From the NCBI GenBank assembly GCA_946222995.1, contig CAMIOS010000026.1, positions 1 through 31,204 on the forward strand: a DNA stretch of 31,204 nucleotides. The letters run 5' to 3'. This document shows, in pieces, positions 8,800 to 17,490 of this stretch. This stretch comes from an uncultured Enhydrobacter sp. (lineage in GTDB: Bacteria > Pseudomonadota > Gammaproteobacteria > Pseudomonadales > Moraxellaceae). Below the pieces are notes generated by a model, which had not been told where the DNA came from, searched no databases, and worked only from the letters and a program-made list of their open reading frames with translations. The translations under genes and the position numbers were made by a program. Positions within the stretch are counted from its first letter, which is position 1; each line of letters opens with the position of its first letter.

Positions 8800-10422
8800 T
8801 TAAAACCGTTGTTTACGTTGGGTGGAAGCAGCGATATTCATGGCTTCACGATATTTGGTGACGGTACGGCGAGCGATATCAATGCCGTTTTCTTTAAGTT
8901 TATCCATGATGGCATTGTCCGAAAGCGGCTTTTTAGGGTCTTCTACGTCAATCATTTGTTTTATCATGGCACTAATCGCCGTAGATGACACCCCACCGCC
9001 ATCATCGTTGGTGACTTGGCTTGAGAAGAAGTATTTTAAACTAAATAGCCCCCGTGGTGTCAGCATGGTTTTGCTGGTGGTAATGCGAGAAACCGTGGAT
9101 TCATGCAATTCAACTTCATCCGCCACATCCCGTAAAATCATGGGCTGCATGGCGGTGACGCCTTGCTCAAAAAACGCTTGCTGCCGTTTAACTATGCAGG
9201 TGGCGACTTTAAGCAAGTTTTGGTTACGCTCCTCGATACTGCGGATAAATAGCCGTGCGTCTTGCAGTTGTTCTTTAAGATACACGCCTTGCTCGCTTTG
9301 GTCATTACGCTGTACCAGCCTTGCGTATTCTTGATTGACACGTAGTTTTGGCAAGGTATCTGGATTAAGTTGTACTTGCCAGCCTTGGGCAGTTTGGCTC
9401 ACCAACACATCAGGGATATCATAGCTTTCAGCTATAAATTGATACTGACTTTGGCTACGCTGGTAGTTGAGTGCGGGGTTCGGATCGAGGGTACGAATAA
9501 GGGCTAGGCTTGGCTGAATGTCATCAATACCTAAACCGGTGACTTTTAACAGCCGTGTGATATTGTTACTGACAAAATCATCATGATGCGCCAATAGTTT
9601 TTTGGCTTTTTCAAGATACGGCGTGTCAAGCGGCAAGCGCTTTAGTTGAATTAGCAAGCATTCGGCAAGGTTTCTTGCCCCAACGCCTAATGGCTCACAG
9701 CTTTGGATATGTTTGACCACCACCTCGATATCCTCAAGACTTAATTCTACTTCATCAAGCTGATAAAAGGCCAACATGGTATCTAAACTGTGGTACAGTT
9801 CGCCGCTATCAAGCTGAATGAAGCCCCGCTCATCCATGCTATCAATCAGATATTCGGCAACCATCAGATCAAGCTTGGAGAGGTGTTTAAAGTTTAGCTG
9901 CCAACGCACATGGTCTTGAATGTTGCCTTGGGTACTAAACTTATAGTCATCGTCAAATTCACTGGTATCAAGTCGGGACAGCCCTGTTGGCTCATGGGTA
10001 TAGACATCATCCCATTGCGTATCAATCATCATCTCAAAACTGTCATGGGTAAAATGCTCGCTACTATCTATACCATCCGCGCCGTAAATGCCATCACTAC
10101 TGTACGCTTGCTCTTGCCAATTATCTGACGCCTCATCGGTGGCTGATTCAGATTTTTGGTGGCGTTGCCAGTTATCTTGCCAGTCACTGTTATCATGGGC
10201 GCTTATATCACCGTCTCCCGGCTTGTCCGCTGTCGTTTCCGGTAGGTCGCTGGTTTCCCAGTCGTCGCCGTCATCTCGTTCAAGTAAGGGATTACTATCA
10301 AGTTTTTGCTGGACTTCTTGTTCTAACTCAAGACTAGACAACTGCAACAGACGTATGGCTTGCTGCATTTGTGGGGTTAAAGACATGCCGGTACTTAGTT
10401 TTGCGCCCAGTCCCATTTTCAT
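8800..10422 (-). CDS. rpoN: RNA polymerase sigma-54 factor RpoN
   Basis: Sigma-54 recognises -24/-12 promoters and needs an AAA+ activator to open them. The 540-residue product starts with the Gln/Leu-rich activator-interacting region (SLTPQMQQAIRLLQLSS at about 14-30), followed by an acidic variable region at about 50-170, the core-binding part, the helix-turn-helix (HESTVSRITTSK) and the RpoN box ARRTVTKYRE at 517-526. The acidic part is long for the family. Genes often found beside rpoN (lptB upstream; hpf and ptsN downstream) are absent here: the antiporter follows, and a divergent amidase gene lies upstream. Confidence 0.95.
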   Translation of the reverse strand: MKMGLGAKLSTGMSLTPQMQQAIRLLQLSSLELEQEVQQKLDSNPLLERDDGDDWETSDLPETTADKPGDGDISAHDNSDWQDNWQRHQKSESATDEASDNWQEQAYSSDGIYGADGIDSSEHFTHDSFEMMIDTQWDDVYTHEPTGLSRLDTSEFDDDYKFSTQGNIQDHVRWQLNFKHLSKLDLMVAEYLIDSMDERGFIQLDSGELYHSLDTMLAFYQLDEVELSLEDIEVVVKHIQSCEPLGVGARNLAECLLIQLKRLPLDTPYLEKAKKLLAHHDDFVSNNITRLLKVTGLGIDDIQPSLALIRTLDPNPALNYQRSQSQYQFIAESYDIPDVLVSQTAQGWQVQLNPDTLPKLRVNQEYARLVQRNDQSEQGVYLKEQLQDARLFIRSIEERNQNLLKVATCIVKRQQAFFEQGVTAMQPMILRDVADEVELHESTVSRITTSKTMLTPRGLFSLKYFFSSQVTNDDGGGVSSTAISAMIKQMIDVEDPKKPLSDNAIMDKLKENGIDIARRTVTKYREAMNIAASTQRKQRF

Positions 10423-10574
10423 GATAACGTGTTACTCTTTATTTATTATTTAAGGTTGATTCAAGCATCGTGAACATATCGCTGATAATATAATTTTTAG
10501 CAAAAAACTCCATCTAACAGTTTACTGAATAATCCGCGTTTAATTAATAACCAATAGTTGTGTAATTAATGGCA

Positions 10575-10604
10575 TTGTAAAACGTTTTTTGATTTTGGTA
10601 TAGT
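10575..10604 (+). promoter_or_regulatory. Candidate sigma-70 promoter for the amidase/CNB pair
   Basis: TTGTAA and TATAGT are spaced by 18 bases in the rpoN-amidase gap, about 100 bases before the amidase start. The match to consensus is moderate and rests on inspection only. Confidence 0.35.
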
Positions 10605-10701
10605 CATAGAAGTTATATTTGGTAAAATTTTTGGCTATGAGTGATCAATTAATAGGTATGTTAACATTCAACATATCGTTGAGGGATGGGGAAGGATGGG
10701 T

Positions 10702-11670
10702 ATGCTAGCCAGCACATTTGCAATTATCGAATTAAACAGCCAAGCCGATATTTTGGCAAACCTGCAAGCCATCGAGCAAGGGGTGGCATTGGCGGTACAA
10801 CACAACGCTGATTGTGTGGTATTGCCAGAGAATGCCTTTTGTTTTGGCAACCAAGCCCATGCCGCCCAATTTTTTGAGCCTTTAGTAGATTGGTGTGGAA
10901 AATTGGCTCGGCAATACGATATCCATTTTTTGGCAGGGACATTGCCTTGCCCGTTTCGTCCCGATGGCACCAAGGTCGCTGACGGTAAATTTCGCCAAAG
11001 CTCGCTACTGTTTGACCCAGCGGGAGAATTGTTGGCAAGGTATGATAAAATCCATTTATTCAAAGCCACGGTCAATGACCGCACGGGCAACTATGATGAA
11101 GGCCGAACCTTTGAGGCAGGTAATCAAGCGATCATGGCAAAAACTGCGATTGGGAATATCGGGATGATGGTATGTTTTGACATTCGTTTTGCCCCATTAG
11201 CGCTGCGACTACGACAGATGGGGGCAGAGATTTTATCCGCGCCATCTGCTTTTACTTTCCAAACCGGCAAGGCGCATTGGCAAACACTCTTGACTGCAAG
11301 GGCGTTAGACAGCCAATGTTGGATGATTGGGGCAGGTCAAACAGGCGAGCATTTTTTTGTCAATAAACAGGGCTTACAACAGCGAGAAACGTGGGGGCAT
11401 AGCCAATTTGTGGATGCCAATGGCGTCACATTGGACGAGGCAATGCCGCTGGTATTCGACCCCAACGTTCCTACTTCTGCTTTGATAGCGGCTGCCAAAC
11501 GTTGGCTACCAACTGCCAAGCGCCCCGAAAACTTGATAACTGACGAATCGAATTTAGTGAGTTGTTTGAACAGTCGTGTGGTTATTGCCCAATTTGATAA
11601 AACAGCCCAACAACACTACCGCCAAGCGATAGATTTATACGCAAGCCAGCGGTTTGAAGTAAGTCTTTAG
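10702..11670 (+). CDS. Carbon-nitrogen hydrolase (nitrilase superfamily, Nit-like amidase)
   Basis: A 322-residue cytoplasmic amidase of the nitrilase superfamily, nearest in pattern to the Nit1/Nit2 branch that hydrolyses deaminated glutathione or omega-amides. The triad is visible: Glu43 (LPENAF), Lys116 (RYDKIHLF) and Cys158 (MMVCFDIRF). GHSQFVDANG at 232-241 is the usual segment before the last strands. Between it and the closing VVIAQFD (about 293-299) lies an insert of some 45 residues not usual in Nit proteins of about 270-285 residues. GAAGG six bases before the ATG at 10702 favours it over the in-frame ATG at 10696. The cyclic-nucleotide-binding gene follows after 13 bases, implying one operon. 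Confidence 0.83.
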   Translation: MLASTFAIIELNSQADILANLQAIEQGVALAVQHNADCVVLPENAFCFGNQAHAAQFFEPLVDWCGKLARQYDIHFLAGTLPCPFRPDGTKVADGKFRQSSLLFDPAGELLARYDKIHLFKATVNDRTGNYDEGRTFEAGNQAIMAKTAIGNIGMMVCFDIRFAPLALRLRQMGAEILSAPSAFTFQTGKAHWQTLLTARALDSQCWMIGAGQTGEHFFVNKQGLQQRETWGHSQFVDANGVTLDEAMPLVFDPNVPTSALIAAAKRWLPTAKRPENLITDESNLVSCLNSRVVIAQFDKTAQQHYRQAIDLYASQRFEVSL

Positions 11671-11683
11671 AGAAGGAAACCAT

Positions 11684-12142
11684 ATGGCGGAAAATATTTT
11701 ATTTGAACAGCTCAAACACAGCCCGATTTTTGCGCGGCTAGATACGTTTATGTTCCAGACGGTTGAAGCCAAGCTGGTTTTTCAAAAACTTGAGGCCGGC
11801 GAAATGCTATTTAATGAAGGCGAGCATGGCGATTATATGGCATTTGTCTTACTTGGTGAATTGGTTGCCCTCAAAACCAACCCTGATGGCTCAACGATCC
11901 AAATCGGCAGCGTCAAAGCCGGCGATAGTACAGGTGAGATGGCGTTAATTGATGCATTAACTCGCTCTGCCTCAGTCAAAGCCGTTCAGCTCACTGCCCT
12001 TGTTCGCTTAAGTAAAACCGATTTTGAGATGCTTTTGACCGATTATCCACGAATTGGGGTTGAGATGCTACGAGGGCTTGCCACCATGCTAAGTTTAAAA
12101 TTCCGCCGCACTTCAGAAAATCTGACGCGTAGCAATAGTTAA
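11684..12142 (+). CDS. Stand-alone cyclic nucleotide-binding domain protein
   Basis: The 152-residue product is a CRP-type cyclic-nucleotide-binding beta-roll with short helices and no DNA-binding helix-turn-helix or enzymatic domain. The phosphate-binding cassette is intact: GEMALIDALTRSASV at about 84-98, keeping the Glu and Arg that hold the ribose and phosphate of cAMP in CRP. It may therefore bind a cyclic nucleotide and act by protein contact. AGAAGGAAA before the ATG is a strong ribosome binding site, 13 bases after the amidase stop codon. It is convergent with xerC, with 20 bases between them. Ligand and partner are unknown. Confidence 0.78.
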   Translation: MAENILFEQLKHSPIFARLDTFMFQTVEAKLVFQKLEAGEMLFNEGEHGDYMAFVLLGELVALKTNPDGSTIQIGSVKAGDSTGEMALIDALTRSASVKAVQLTALVRLSKTDFEMLLTDYPRIGVEMLRGLATMLSLKFRRTSENLTRSNS

Positions 12143-12162
12143 TTGGGCACAACCATGCTGGG

Positions 12163-13068
12163 CTATTTTGATCGTTTTGAGCGCGGGTGGGCATTGTCAT
12201 ACACGTTTGCTAAATGCCCAAAATCCAAATGGGTATAAATTTGTGTGGTGCGGATATCACTATGCCCTAATAGCTCTTGTACCCCACGCAAATCCCCGCT
12301 ATCACTGAGTAAATGCGAGGCAAAACAATGCCGTAACAAGTGCGGATACATCGCTTGGGCGATACCCGCTTGTTTGGCTTGGTGTTTGATACGCAGTTGT
12401 ACGCTACGGGTCGATAGCCGTGTGCCGTGACGTTGGCTGACAAATACTGCTGGCTCTTGCGCCTTAATCCACAATGTGCGATATGGCAGGTACTCATTGA
12501 GGGCTTGCCATGCCTTTGAACCAATTGGTACCAATCGGGTTTTATTGCCTTTACCGATAATACGTAATACTCGCTGCGATTTGTCAATGTCCGATAGATT
12601 TAATCCAATCAACTCACTTACCCGCAAGCCACTACCATATAGCAGCTCCAGCATGGCTTTGTCACGCATCCAAAGCCGAGCCTCGTTTGGATCATCGGGC
12701 ATGGGCTGGTCTAGTAGCTGTGAGAGTACGTCACTATCGACAAGGCTAGGCAGGGGTCTGGGCGGACGTTTTAGGCGAATAGCCGTGGTTGGGTTGGTAT
12801 CAATAACGCCATTACCATGCAACCAACGAAACAGCTGCCGCAGTACGGTGAGTTCATGTTGTACACTTGCGTGACTGACCTTGTCACGGTCTATCCGTTG
12901 TAATAAAAAATCTGATAGCGTTTGCCGAGTCGTGGTCTGCCAAGTAAGGTCATTGTCTGCTAAAAACTGCAAAAACGGTTGTAACGCTTGTCTGTACGTC
13001 ACTACCGTTTTTTTGGCATAGTGTTGGGTTTGCAGTTCGGTGAGCCATTGTTCGAGAAGCTTAGTCAT
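12163..13068 (-). CDS. xerC: Tyrosine recombinase XerC
   Basis: XerC, with XerD, resolves chromosome dimers at dif during cell division. The 301-residue protein has the N-terminal SAM-like core-binding domain (about 1-90) and the catalytic domain with all expected residues: Arg149 (SGLRVSEL), Lys173 (GKGNKTR), His243 and Arg246 (HLLRH), His269 (LGHSDI) and the nucleophile Tyr278 (IYTH). Length is typical. The start codon at 13068 overlaps the end of dapF by eight bases (ATGACTAA); an in-frame ATG at 13077, also inside dapF, is possible. No ribosome binding site is seen, so translation is probably coupled to dapF. The dapF-xerC order is widespread in gammaproteobacteria and supports XerC over XerD. 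Confidence 0.93.
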   Translation of the reverse strand: MTKLLEQWLTELQTQHYAKKTVVTYRQALQPFLQFLADNDLTWQTTTRQTLSDFLLQRIDRDKVSHASVQHELTVLRQLFRWLHGNGVIDTNPTTAIRLKRPPRPLPSLVDSDVLSQLLDQPMPDDPNEARLWMRDKAMLELLYGSGLRVSELIGLNLSDIDKSQRVLRIIGKGNKTRLVPIGSKAWQALNEYLPYRTLWIKAQEPAVFVSQRHGTRLSTRSVQLRIKHQAKQAGIAQAMYPHLLRHCFASHLLSDSGDLRGVQELLGHSDIRTTQIYTHLDFGHLANVYDNAHPRSKRSK

Positions 13069-13972
13069 AAATATCATAATGATCGGCAGGGGGTGTGGTC
13101 GGTTTGATACCTGCCCCTGCCATCAAGCCTTCGGGGCTAAATACACCCTCATACACGAAAGTTGCAGGTCCTGTCATATACACCGGATAGCCGTCTTGCC
13201 AACGGATGATAAGGCTGCCGCCATACAGTTGGGCTCGCACATCCACGCCTTCTTCAAGCCAGCCCTCACGAATACCTGTCACCACCGCCGCACAGGCACC
13301 CGTGCCACATGCTTGGGTTTCCCCTACGCCACGCTCATATACTCGCAGGCGAATATGGCGATCGTTCATCACTTGCATAAAGCCGACATTGACTTTTTCG
13401 GGAAAAGCAGGATGGCTTTCGATGGCTTTGCCAAGTTTTTCGACCTCGGCAGTTAGCACATCATCGACTTTGATTATCGCATGTGGATTGCCCATGTTTG
13501 CCACATATAAAGCCACTGGCGTACCATCAACATCCAGACGGTAAGCATGTTTGACTTGGGTAATGGCTTTTGGGGCAAAGGGAATATCGGCAGGCTCGAA
13601 TTTGGGTTTACCCATATCCACTTGTACCCAACCATAGTTATCGGTGGTAAGCGTGATAATACCGCTGGCAGTTTCAACCCGCAGGCGTTGTTTAAAAGAC
13701 AGCTTGCGAGCTTGCACAAAGCGAGCAAAGCACCGTGCCCCATTACCACATTGCTGTACTTCTGTTCCATCTTGGTTAAAAATACGATAGCGAAAATCCA
13801 CATCAGGGCGAGAGGGTGGCTCGACAATCAGCAGCTGGTCAAAGCCAATACCGATGTGTCTATCGCCCAGTAATTTGACTAGCTCCGCGTTGAGGTTTAG
13901 GCGTTGGGTGACAAGGTCAATGACCATAAAGTCATTGCCTAACCCGTGCATTTTAGTAAATTCGATCAGCAT
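13061..13972 (-). CDS. dapF: Diaminopimelate epimerase
   Basis: DapF converts LL- to meso-diaminopimelate, the substrate of LysA and a peptidoglycan building block. The 303-residue protein has both catalytic cysteines: Cys75 in QQCGNGARC and Cys222 in ACGTGACAAV, one in each of the two alike halves, plus the N-terminal MHGLGNDF. It carries a tail of about 20 residues beyond the usual end, rich in Pro, Thr and Asp. AAGGGA lies just upstream of the ATG. It overlaps xerC by eight bases, and the 166-base gap to lysA holds a terminator, so dapF-xerC probably has its own promoter, which I cannot define. Confidence 0.95.
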   Translation of the reverse strand: MLIEFTKMHGLGNDFMVIDLVTQRLNLNAELVKLLGDRHIGIGFDQLLIVEPPSRPDVDFRYRIFNQDGTEVQQCGNGARCFARFVQARKLSFKQRLRVETASGIITLTTDNYGWVQVDMGKPKFEPADIPFAPKAITQVKHAYRLDVDGTPVALYVANMGNPHAIIKVDDVLTAEVEKLGKAIESHPAFPEKVNVGFMQVMNDRHIRLRVYERGVGETQACGTGACAAVVTGIREGWLEEGVDVRAQLYGGSLIIRWQDGYPVYMTGPATFVYEGVFSPEGLMAGAGIKPTTPPADHYDIYD

Positions 13973-14053
13973 TGTTATCCCTTAAATTTTAATTGTTTGT
14001 GGCTTATCTTATCATGCTAACCGATTTTTTATAAGGGGCAGACCAAAAACAAA

Positions 14054-14082
14054 CAACCAAATTATTGAACATAATTTGGTTG
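14054..14082 (-). terminator. Terminator between lysA and dapF
   Basis: A perfect 12-pair stem CAACCAAATTAT/ATAATTTGGTTG with a five-base loop is followed on the minus strand by TTTGTTTTT. It lies 57 bases beyond the lysA stop codon and should reduce read-through from lptM-lysA into dapF-xerC. Confidence 0.8.
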
Positions 14083-14138
14083 TAATAAGACGTTCAACAA
14101 ACCTGTTTTGAATCTATTTTTTAGCCTATCAAATCACT

Positions 14139-15449
14139 TTAAGGCACTATTTTTTCACGTTCCCATAGGCTGTCATAGGTTTCTCGTTCTCGTATCACAT
14201 GGGCTTGTCCATCTTTGACCAAAATTTCACACGCTCGTGGACGGCTATTATAATTGCTTGCCATGCTAAAGCCATACGCCCCCGCCCCGGTAATTGCCAA
14301 TAAGTCACCTTCGCTTAACGCCAATTCACGATTTTTTGCCAAAAAATCGCCTGTTTCACAAATCGCTCCGACAATATCCCAAGCCTTACGGTCGTTATCG
14401 CTCGAAAGATTGACAGGAATCACCGCCATTTCCGATTGATAAAGCGACGGACGAATTAAATCATTCATCGCCGCATCGACAATGGCAAAATTTTTATGCT
14501 CGGTGGGTTTTAGGATATCGACTTTGGTTAATAAAACACCTGCATTGGCGACGATACTTCGCCCAGGCTCTAGGTAGAGCTTTAAGCCAAGGGTTTTTAG
14601 TTTTGGCAAAATTAACTGGGCAAATTCACCAATACTTGCCACTTGCTCGTGAATATACTGCACGCCCAAGCCACCGCCTAGGTCGATATGTTTTAGCGCT
14701 ATGCCATCGGCTTTTAGCTGATGGATTAACTCTATCACTTTATCGAGGGCATCGACAAACGGCTGAGCCTCGGTAAGCTGTGAGCCGATATGGCAATCAA
14801 TGCCGACGATGTTAATATTGGGCAAAGTGTTGGCAAGTTGATAAATGCGAGGAGCCTCCTCATGGGTAATGCCAAATTTATTCTCTTTTAAGCCCGTCGA
14901 AATATAAGGGTGGGTTTTGGCATCGACGTTGGGATTGACCCGTAGCGAAATCGGGGCGGTTTTACCCAAATGTTTTGCCACATCCGAGATGCGATACAAT
15001 TCAGCTTCAGATTCGACATTAAAGCAGGCAATGCCGACGTCAAGGGCAGTTTTGATATCGTCGGCGGTTTTGCCCAGTCCCGAAAAGACGATTTTGCTAG
15101 GGTTGGCTCCCGCCTTTAATACCCGAGCCAGTTCGCCCCCTGTGACAATGTCAAATCCCGCGCCGACTTTGGCAAGTTCAGCAAGGATAGCAAGGTTTGA
15201 GTTGGCTTTGACCGCATAGCAAATTTGGTGGTCGATCTCAGCAAAGCTGTTGTCATAGTCACGATACTTTGCCAAAATCGCCTCATTACTATAGATATAG
15301 ACAGGCGTGCCGTGCTGTTTGGCAAGGTCGGTTAGTTTTAAGCCTTCAATACACAACTGATTATCTTGATACGACAAGGCAGATATGGCATTGACAAGTT
15401 GTTGTGGGTCAATATATAACGGCTGATCAGATTGAGAATTAATAATCAT
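14139..15449 (-). CDS. lysA: Diaminopimelate decarboxylase
   Basis: LysA is the PLP enzyme that decarboxylates meso-diaminopimelate to lysine, the last step of the pathway. The 436-residue protein carries the PLP lysine Lys81 in CYAVKANSN, HIGSQ, the glycine-rich DLGGGLG loop that binds the PLP phosphate, and the ICETGDFLA and GAYGFSMASNYNSRPR segments near the C-terminus. The frame is open further upstream to 15533, but that part lies inside lptM in another frame; the ATG at 15449 overlaps the lptM stop by 11 bases and gives the usual length plus some 20 residues. Translation is likely coupled to lptM. A terminator follows before dapF. Confidence 0.94.
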   Translation of the reverse strand: MIINSQSDQPLYIDPQQLVNAISALSYQDNQLCIEGLKLTDLAKQHGTPVYIYSNEAILAKYRDYDNSFAEIDHQICYAVKANSNLAILAELAKVGAGFDIVTGGELARVLKAGANPSKIVFSGLGKTADDIKTALDVGIACFNVESEAELYRISDVAKHLGKTAPISLRVNPNVDAKTHPYISTGLKENKFGITHEEAPRIYQLANTLPNINIVGIDCHIGSQLTEAQPFVDALDKVIELIHQLKADGIALKHIDLGGGLGVQYIHEQVASIGEFAQLILPKLKTLGLKLYLEPGRSIVANAGVLLTKVDILKPTEHKNFAIVDAAMNDLIRPSLYQSEMAVIPVNLSSDNDRKAWDIVGAICETGDFLAKNRELALSEGDLLAITGAGAYGFSMASNYNSRPRACEILVKDGQAHVIRERETYDSLWEREKIVP

Positions 15450-15741
15450 TGGTAGTGTCTTGTTGGTTGGGTTGGGCGGTGGTTTGCGGGTCAGTCGGTT
15501 TGGTGCTAGTGATATTTGGGTTTTGAGCCTCACCTGTCACGTTTGGCTGCTCACTGGTATCAGCAGGCATGGCTTGTGGGGCGGCAACCGTCGGGCGTTG
15601 ACTATCTGGCAAGTATAAATCGCCTTTTTGTCCACAAGCGGTCAGGTACATGGTAGACAACAAGATAAAACAACTGGTTGTCCCAAGGATGCCCAATTTT
15701 TTAGCAAGGTTTTTAGGGGACGTTTGAGAAAAATTTTGCAT
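15439..15741 (-). CDS. lptM: LptM (YifL)-like small lipoprotein
   Basis: A 100-residue outer-membrane lipoprotein. The signal peptide (about 1-35) ends in the lipobox LTAC with Cys36, followed at once by GQKGDLYLPD, the motif that marks LptM, which in E. coli binds LptD/LptE and helps LPS-translocon assembly. The rest is a Pro, Thr, Gln and Asn-rich, probably disordered tail; E. coli LptM is about 67 residues. AAAGG lies six bases before the ATG. The place upstream of lysA and dapF matches the yifL-dapF arrangement elsewhere. The stop overlaps the lysA start. Confidence 0.85.
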   Translation of the reverse strand: MQNFSQTSPKNLAKKLGILGTTSCFILLSTMYLTACGQKGDLYLPDSQRPTVAAPQAMPADTSEQPNVTGEAQNPNITSTKPTDPQTTAQPNQQDTTNDY

Positions 15742-15935
15742 GAACTGCCTTTCTTTTTTAATAAGATGGTTTTAGCAGACAATATTGTAACGGTTTTTGC
15801 AAGTTAAAGAAAAACAAAAATAGAATGAACTTGCAAAACTTTCTTATTTCTTCTTAGTGCATTCCCCTATCCAAATTTTTGTCAAATTCGTTTACAATGG
15901 TTTTAAACCTGTTTTATTAAAAAAAAGAGCAACCT

Positions 15936-17123
15936 ATGAATAACCCGATTCTTATCTTAAACTGCGGTTCATCTTCTATTAAATACGCCCTTATCAGTGA
16001 GGACAGCGACAGTCGCATCAGCGGACTTGCCGAAAACTTAGGACTCGAAACCGCCCGTATCAAACACACCGACCTTGGCGGCAACCAAACCGAAACCAAC
16101 CTCCCCAATGCCGACCACCAACAAGCCCTAAAAGTTATCTTAGAAAGTATCGAAAGTTATCAGCCCATTGCGGTCGGGCATCGGGTGGTACATGGTGGGC
16201 GAGAATTTTCGCAAGCGGTCAAAGTCAATCGTCATGTCCTCAATGAAGTCAAACGCCTGAGCGTACTGGCTCCCTTGCATAACCCTGCCCATGCATTGGG
16301 GATTGAAGCGGTGCTAGCGATATATCCTAAGATGCCCCAAGTGTGCGTGTTTGATACCGCTTTTCATAGCACCATGCCCGCCAAAGCCTACCGTTACGCC
16401 ATTCCTAGCGAATTGTATAACGAACATCGCATTCGCCGCTACGGCTTTCATGGTACCTCGCACAACTATGTCAGCCACCGTGCCGACGAGATCGCCCACA
16501 CAGATAAGCCAAACGGTTGGATTACCACCCATTTGGGTAATGGTTGCTCGCTGACCGCTGTGTATGACGGCAAAAGCCTTGACACCAGTATGGGGTTAAC
16601 CCCACTTGAAGGCGTGGTGATGGGCACTCGCAGTGGCGATATCGACCCGAGTATTCATGTACACTTACACCGCACGCTAGGCATGGAATTTGATGAGATT
16701 GATACCATGCTCAATAAAAAAAGCGGTCTGTTAGCCCTCTCCGAGCTATCGAGCGATATGCGGGCGATTGAAGAAGCAATGGCGGATAACAACCATGAAA
16801 AACACCAGCAGGCGACTTTGGCATATGAGATTTTTTGTTATAAAGTCGCTCGCTATATTGCCTCGTTAAGCTGTGCCTTGCCTAAGTTTACAGGTATTGT
16901 ATTCACAGGCGGGATTGGTGAAAATGCAAATTTGGCTCGGGAGAAGATTTTGGCAAATTTACCGCATTTTGGCATTGCGATGGATCAGGCTAAAAATAAT
17001 GCGTTGGTGCGGGGGAAAGAAGGCTCGTTTCATACCGAGGATAGCCGTTTGCAGTTGTGGGTGATTCCCACCGATGAAGAAGGGCAAATTGCCAAAGAAA
17101 CGAAAATGGTGTTGGGATTGTGA
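15936..17123 (+). CDS. ackA: Acetate kinase
   Basis: AckA interconverts acetyl phosphate plus ADP with acetate plus ATP. All family marks are present in the 395-residue protein: ILNCGSSSIKYAL at the N-terminus, VGHRVVHGG, the FDTAFH and YGFHGTSH segments, HLGNGCSL (phosphate binding), MGTRSGDIDP, and GGIGENA near the C-terminus. Length is standard. The start follows an A-rich leader with AGAG. Pta, its pathway partner, is encoded downstream on the same strand, but 367 bases away and separated by an antitoxin relic on the opposite strand, so the two may be transcribed separately. Confidence 0.96.
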   Translation: MNNPILILNCGSSSIKYALISEDSDSRISGLAENLGLETARIKHTDLGGNQTETNLPNADHQQALKVILESIESYQPIAVGHRVVHGGREFSQAVKVNRHVLNEVKRLSVLAPLHNPAHALGIEAVLAIYPKMPQVCVFDTAFHSTMPAKAYRYAIPSELYNEHRIRRYGFHGTSHNYVSHRADEIAHTDKPNGWITTHLGNGCSLTAVYDGKSLDTSMGLTPLEGVVMGTRSGDIDPSIHVHLHRTLGMEFDEIDTMLNKKSGLLALSELSSDMRAIEEAMADNNHEKHQQATLAYEIFCYKVARYIASLSCALPKFTGIVFTGGIGENANLAREKILANLPHFGIAMDQAKNNALVRGKEGSFHTEDSRLQLWVIPTDEEGQIAKETKMVLGL

Positions 17124-17138
17124 TTTTTTGATTGGTAG

Positions 17139-17157
17139 GGGCGTATTGAATACGCCC
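17139..17157. repeat. Short perfect inverted repeat after ackA
   Basis: GGGCGTAT/ATACGCCC with a three-base loop lies 15 bases after the ackA stop codon. It lacks a T-run, so it is a poor intrinsic terminator; it could be a REP-like palindrome or an mRNA-stabilising hairpin. I saw no second copy in the window. Confidence 0.6.
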
Positions 17158-17169
17158 TTATAAATAACT

Positions 17170-17396
17170 TTAATCTTCTTCTAGCCCAACTAAAACTTTA
17201 TCTTTATGGCTTTCTTTCCATACTTCTATTGCATCTGGCTGTAAAAAAGTATGTTGTCTTTTTCGACAATTTCATTGATAGGATTTGTATCCATAGCCAC
17301 TTTTTACAATAAAAATTTCAAATAACGACTGGCTTCTGCGTGGTAACTAGCAGGCAGTTGTTCAATCTGTTGGTGCAAGATTTCGGTATAATCCAT
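17170..17396 (-). pseudogene. Decayed antitoxin gene (DUF2281-like), toxin lost
   Basis: The ackA-pta gap holds a broken minus-strand gene. It starts at an ATG with GAGG nine bases upstream and reads MDYTEILHQQIEQLPASYH and on to KFLL, then TAA at 17304-17306. The same frame continues with KVAMDTNPINEIVEK; after a one-base frameshift the end reads LQPDAIEVWKESHKDK and stops at GLEED. The opening (IEQLP, then a helix ending in FLL) and the closing Asp-x-x-x-x-Trp-Lys-Glu-x-x-Lys-Asp pattern resemble DUF2281-type antitoxins that pair with PIN toxins. No toxin gene follows: the ackA end is reached 47 bases on. One nonsense codon and one frameshift make this a relic; family assignment is by pattern only. 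Confidence 0.55.
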
Positions 17397-17490
17397 AAGA
17401 TTTAACCTCGTGGATTTTTTAATTTAAGTTATAATACCATCACATTTTTACCAAAGCATTTCCCCAAAAAAACAACAAAAGAGACAAAAA

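Noticed and set aside
8822..9334. A 170-codon frame on the plus strand opposite rpoN
   Set aside because: It lies wholly antisense to the conserved C-terminal half of RpoN and its product has no recognisable motif. It is a shadow frame.
10088..10453. A 121-codon plus-strand frame opposite the 5' end of rpoN
   Set aside because: Ser/Cys-rich translation with no family pattern, fully explained as the complement of rpoN.
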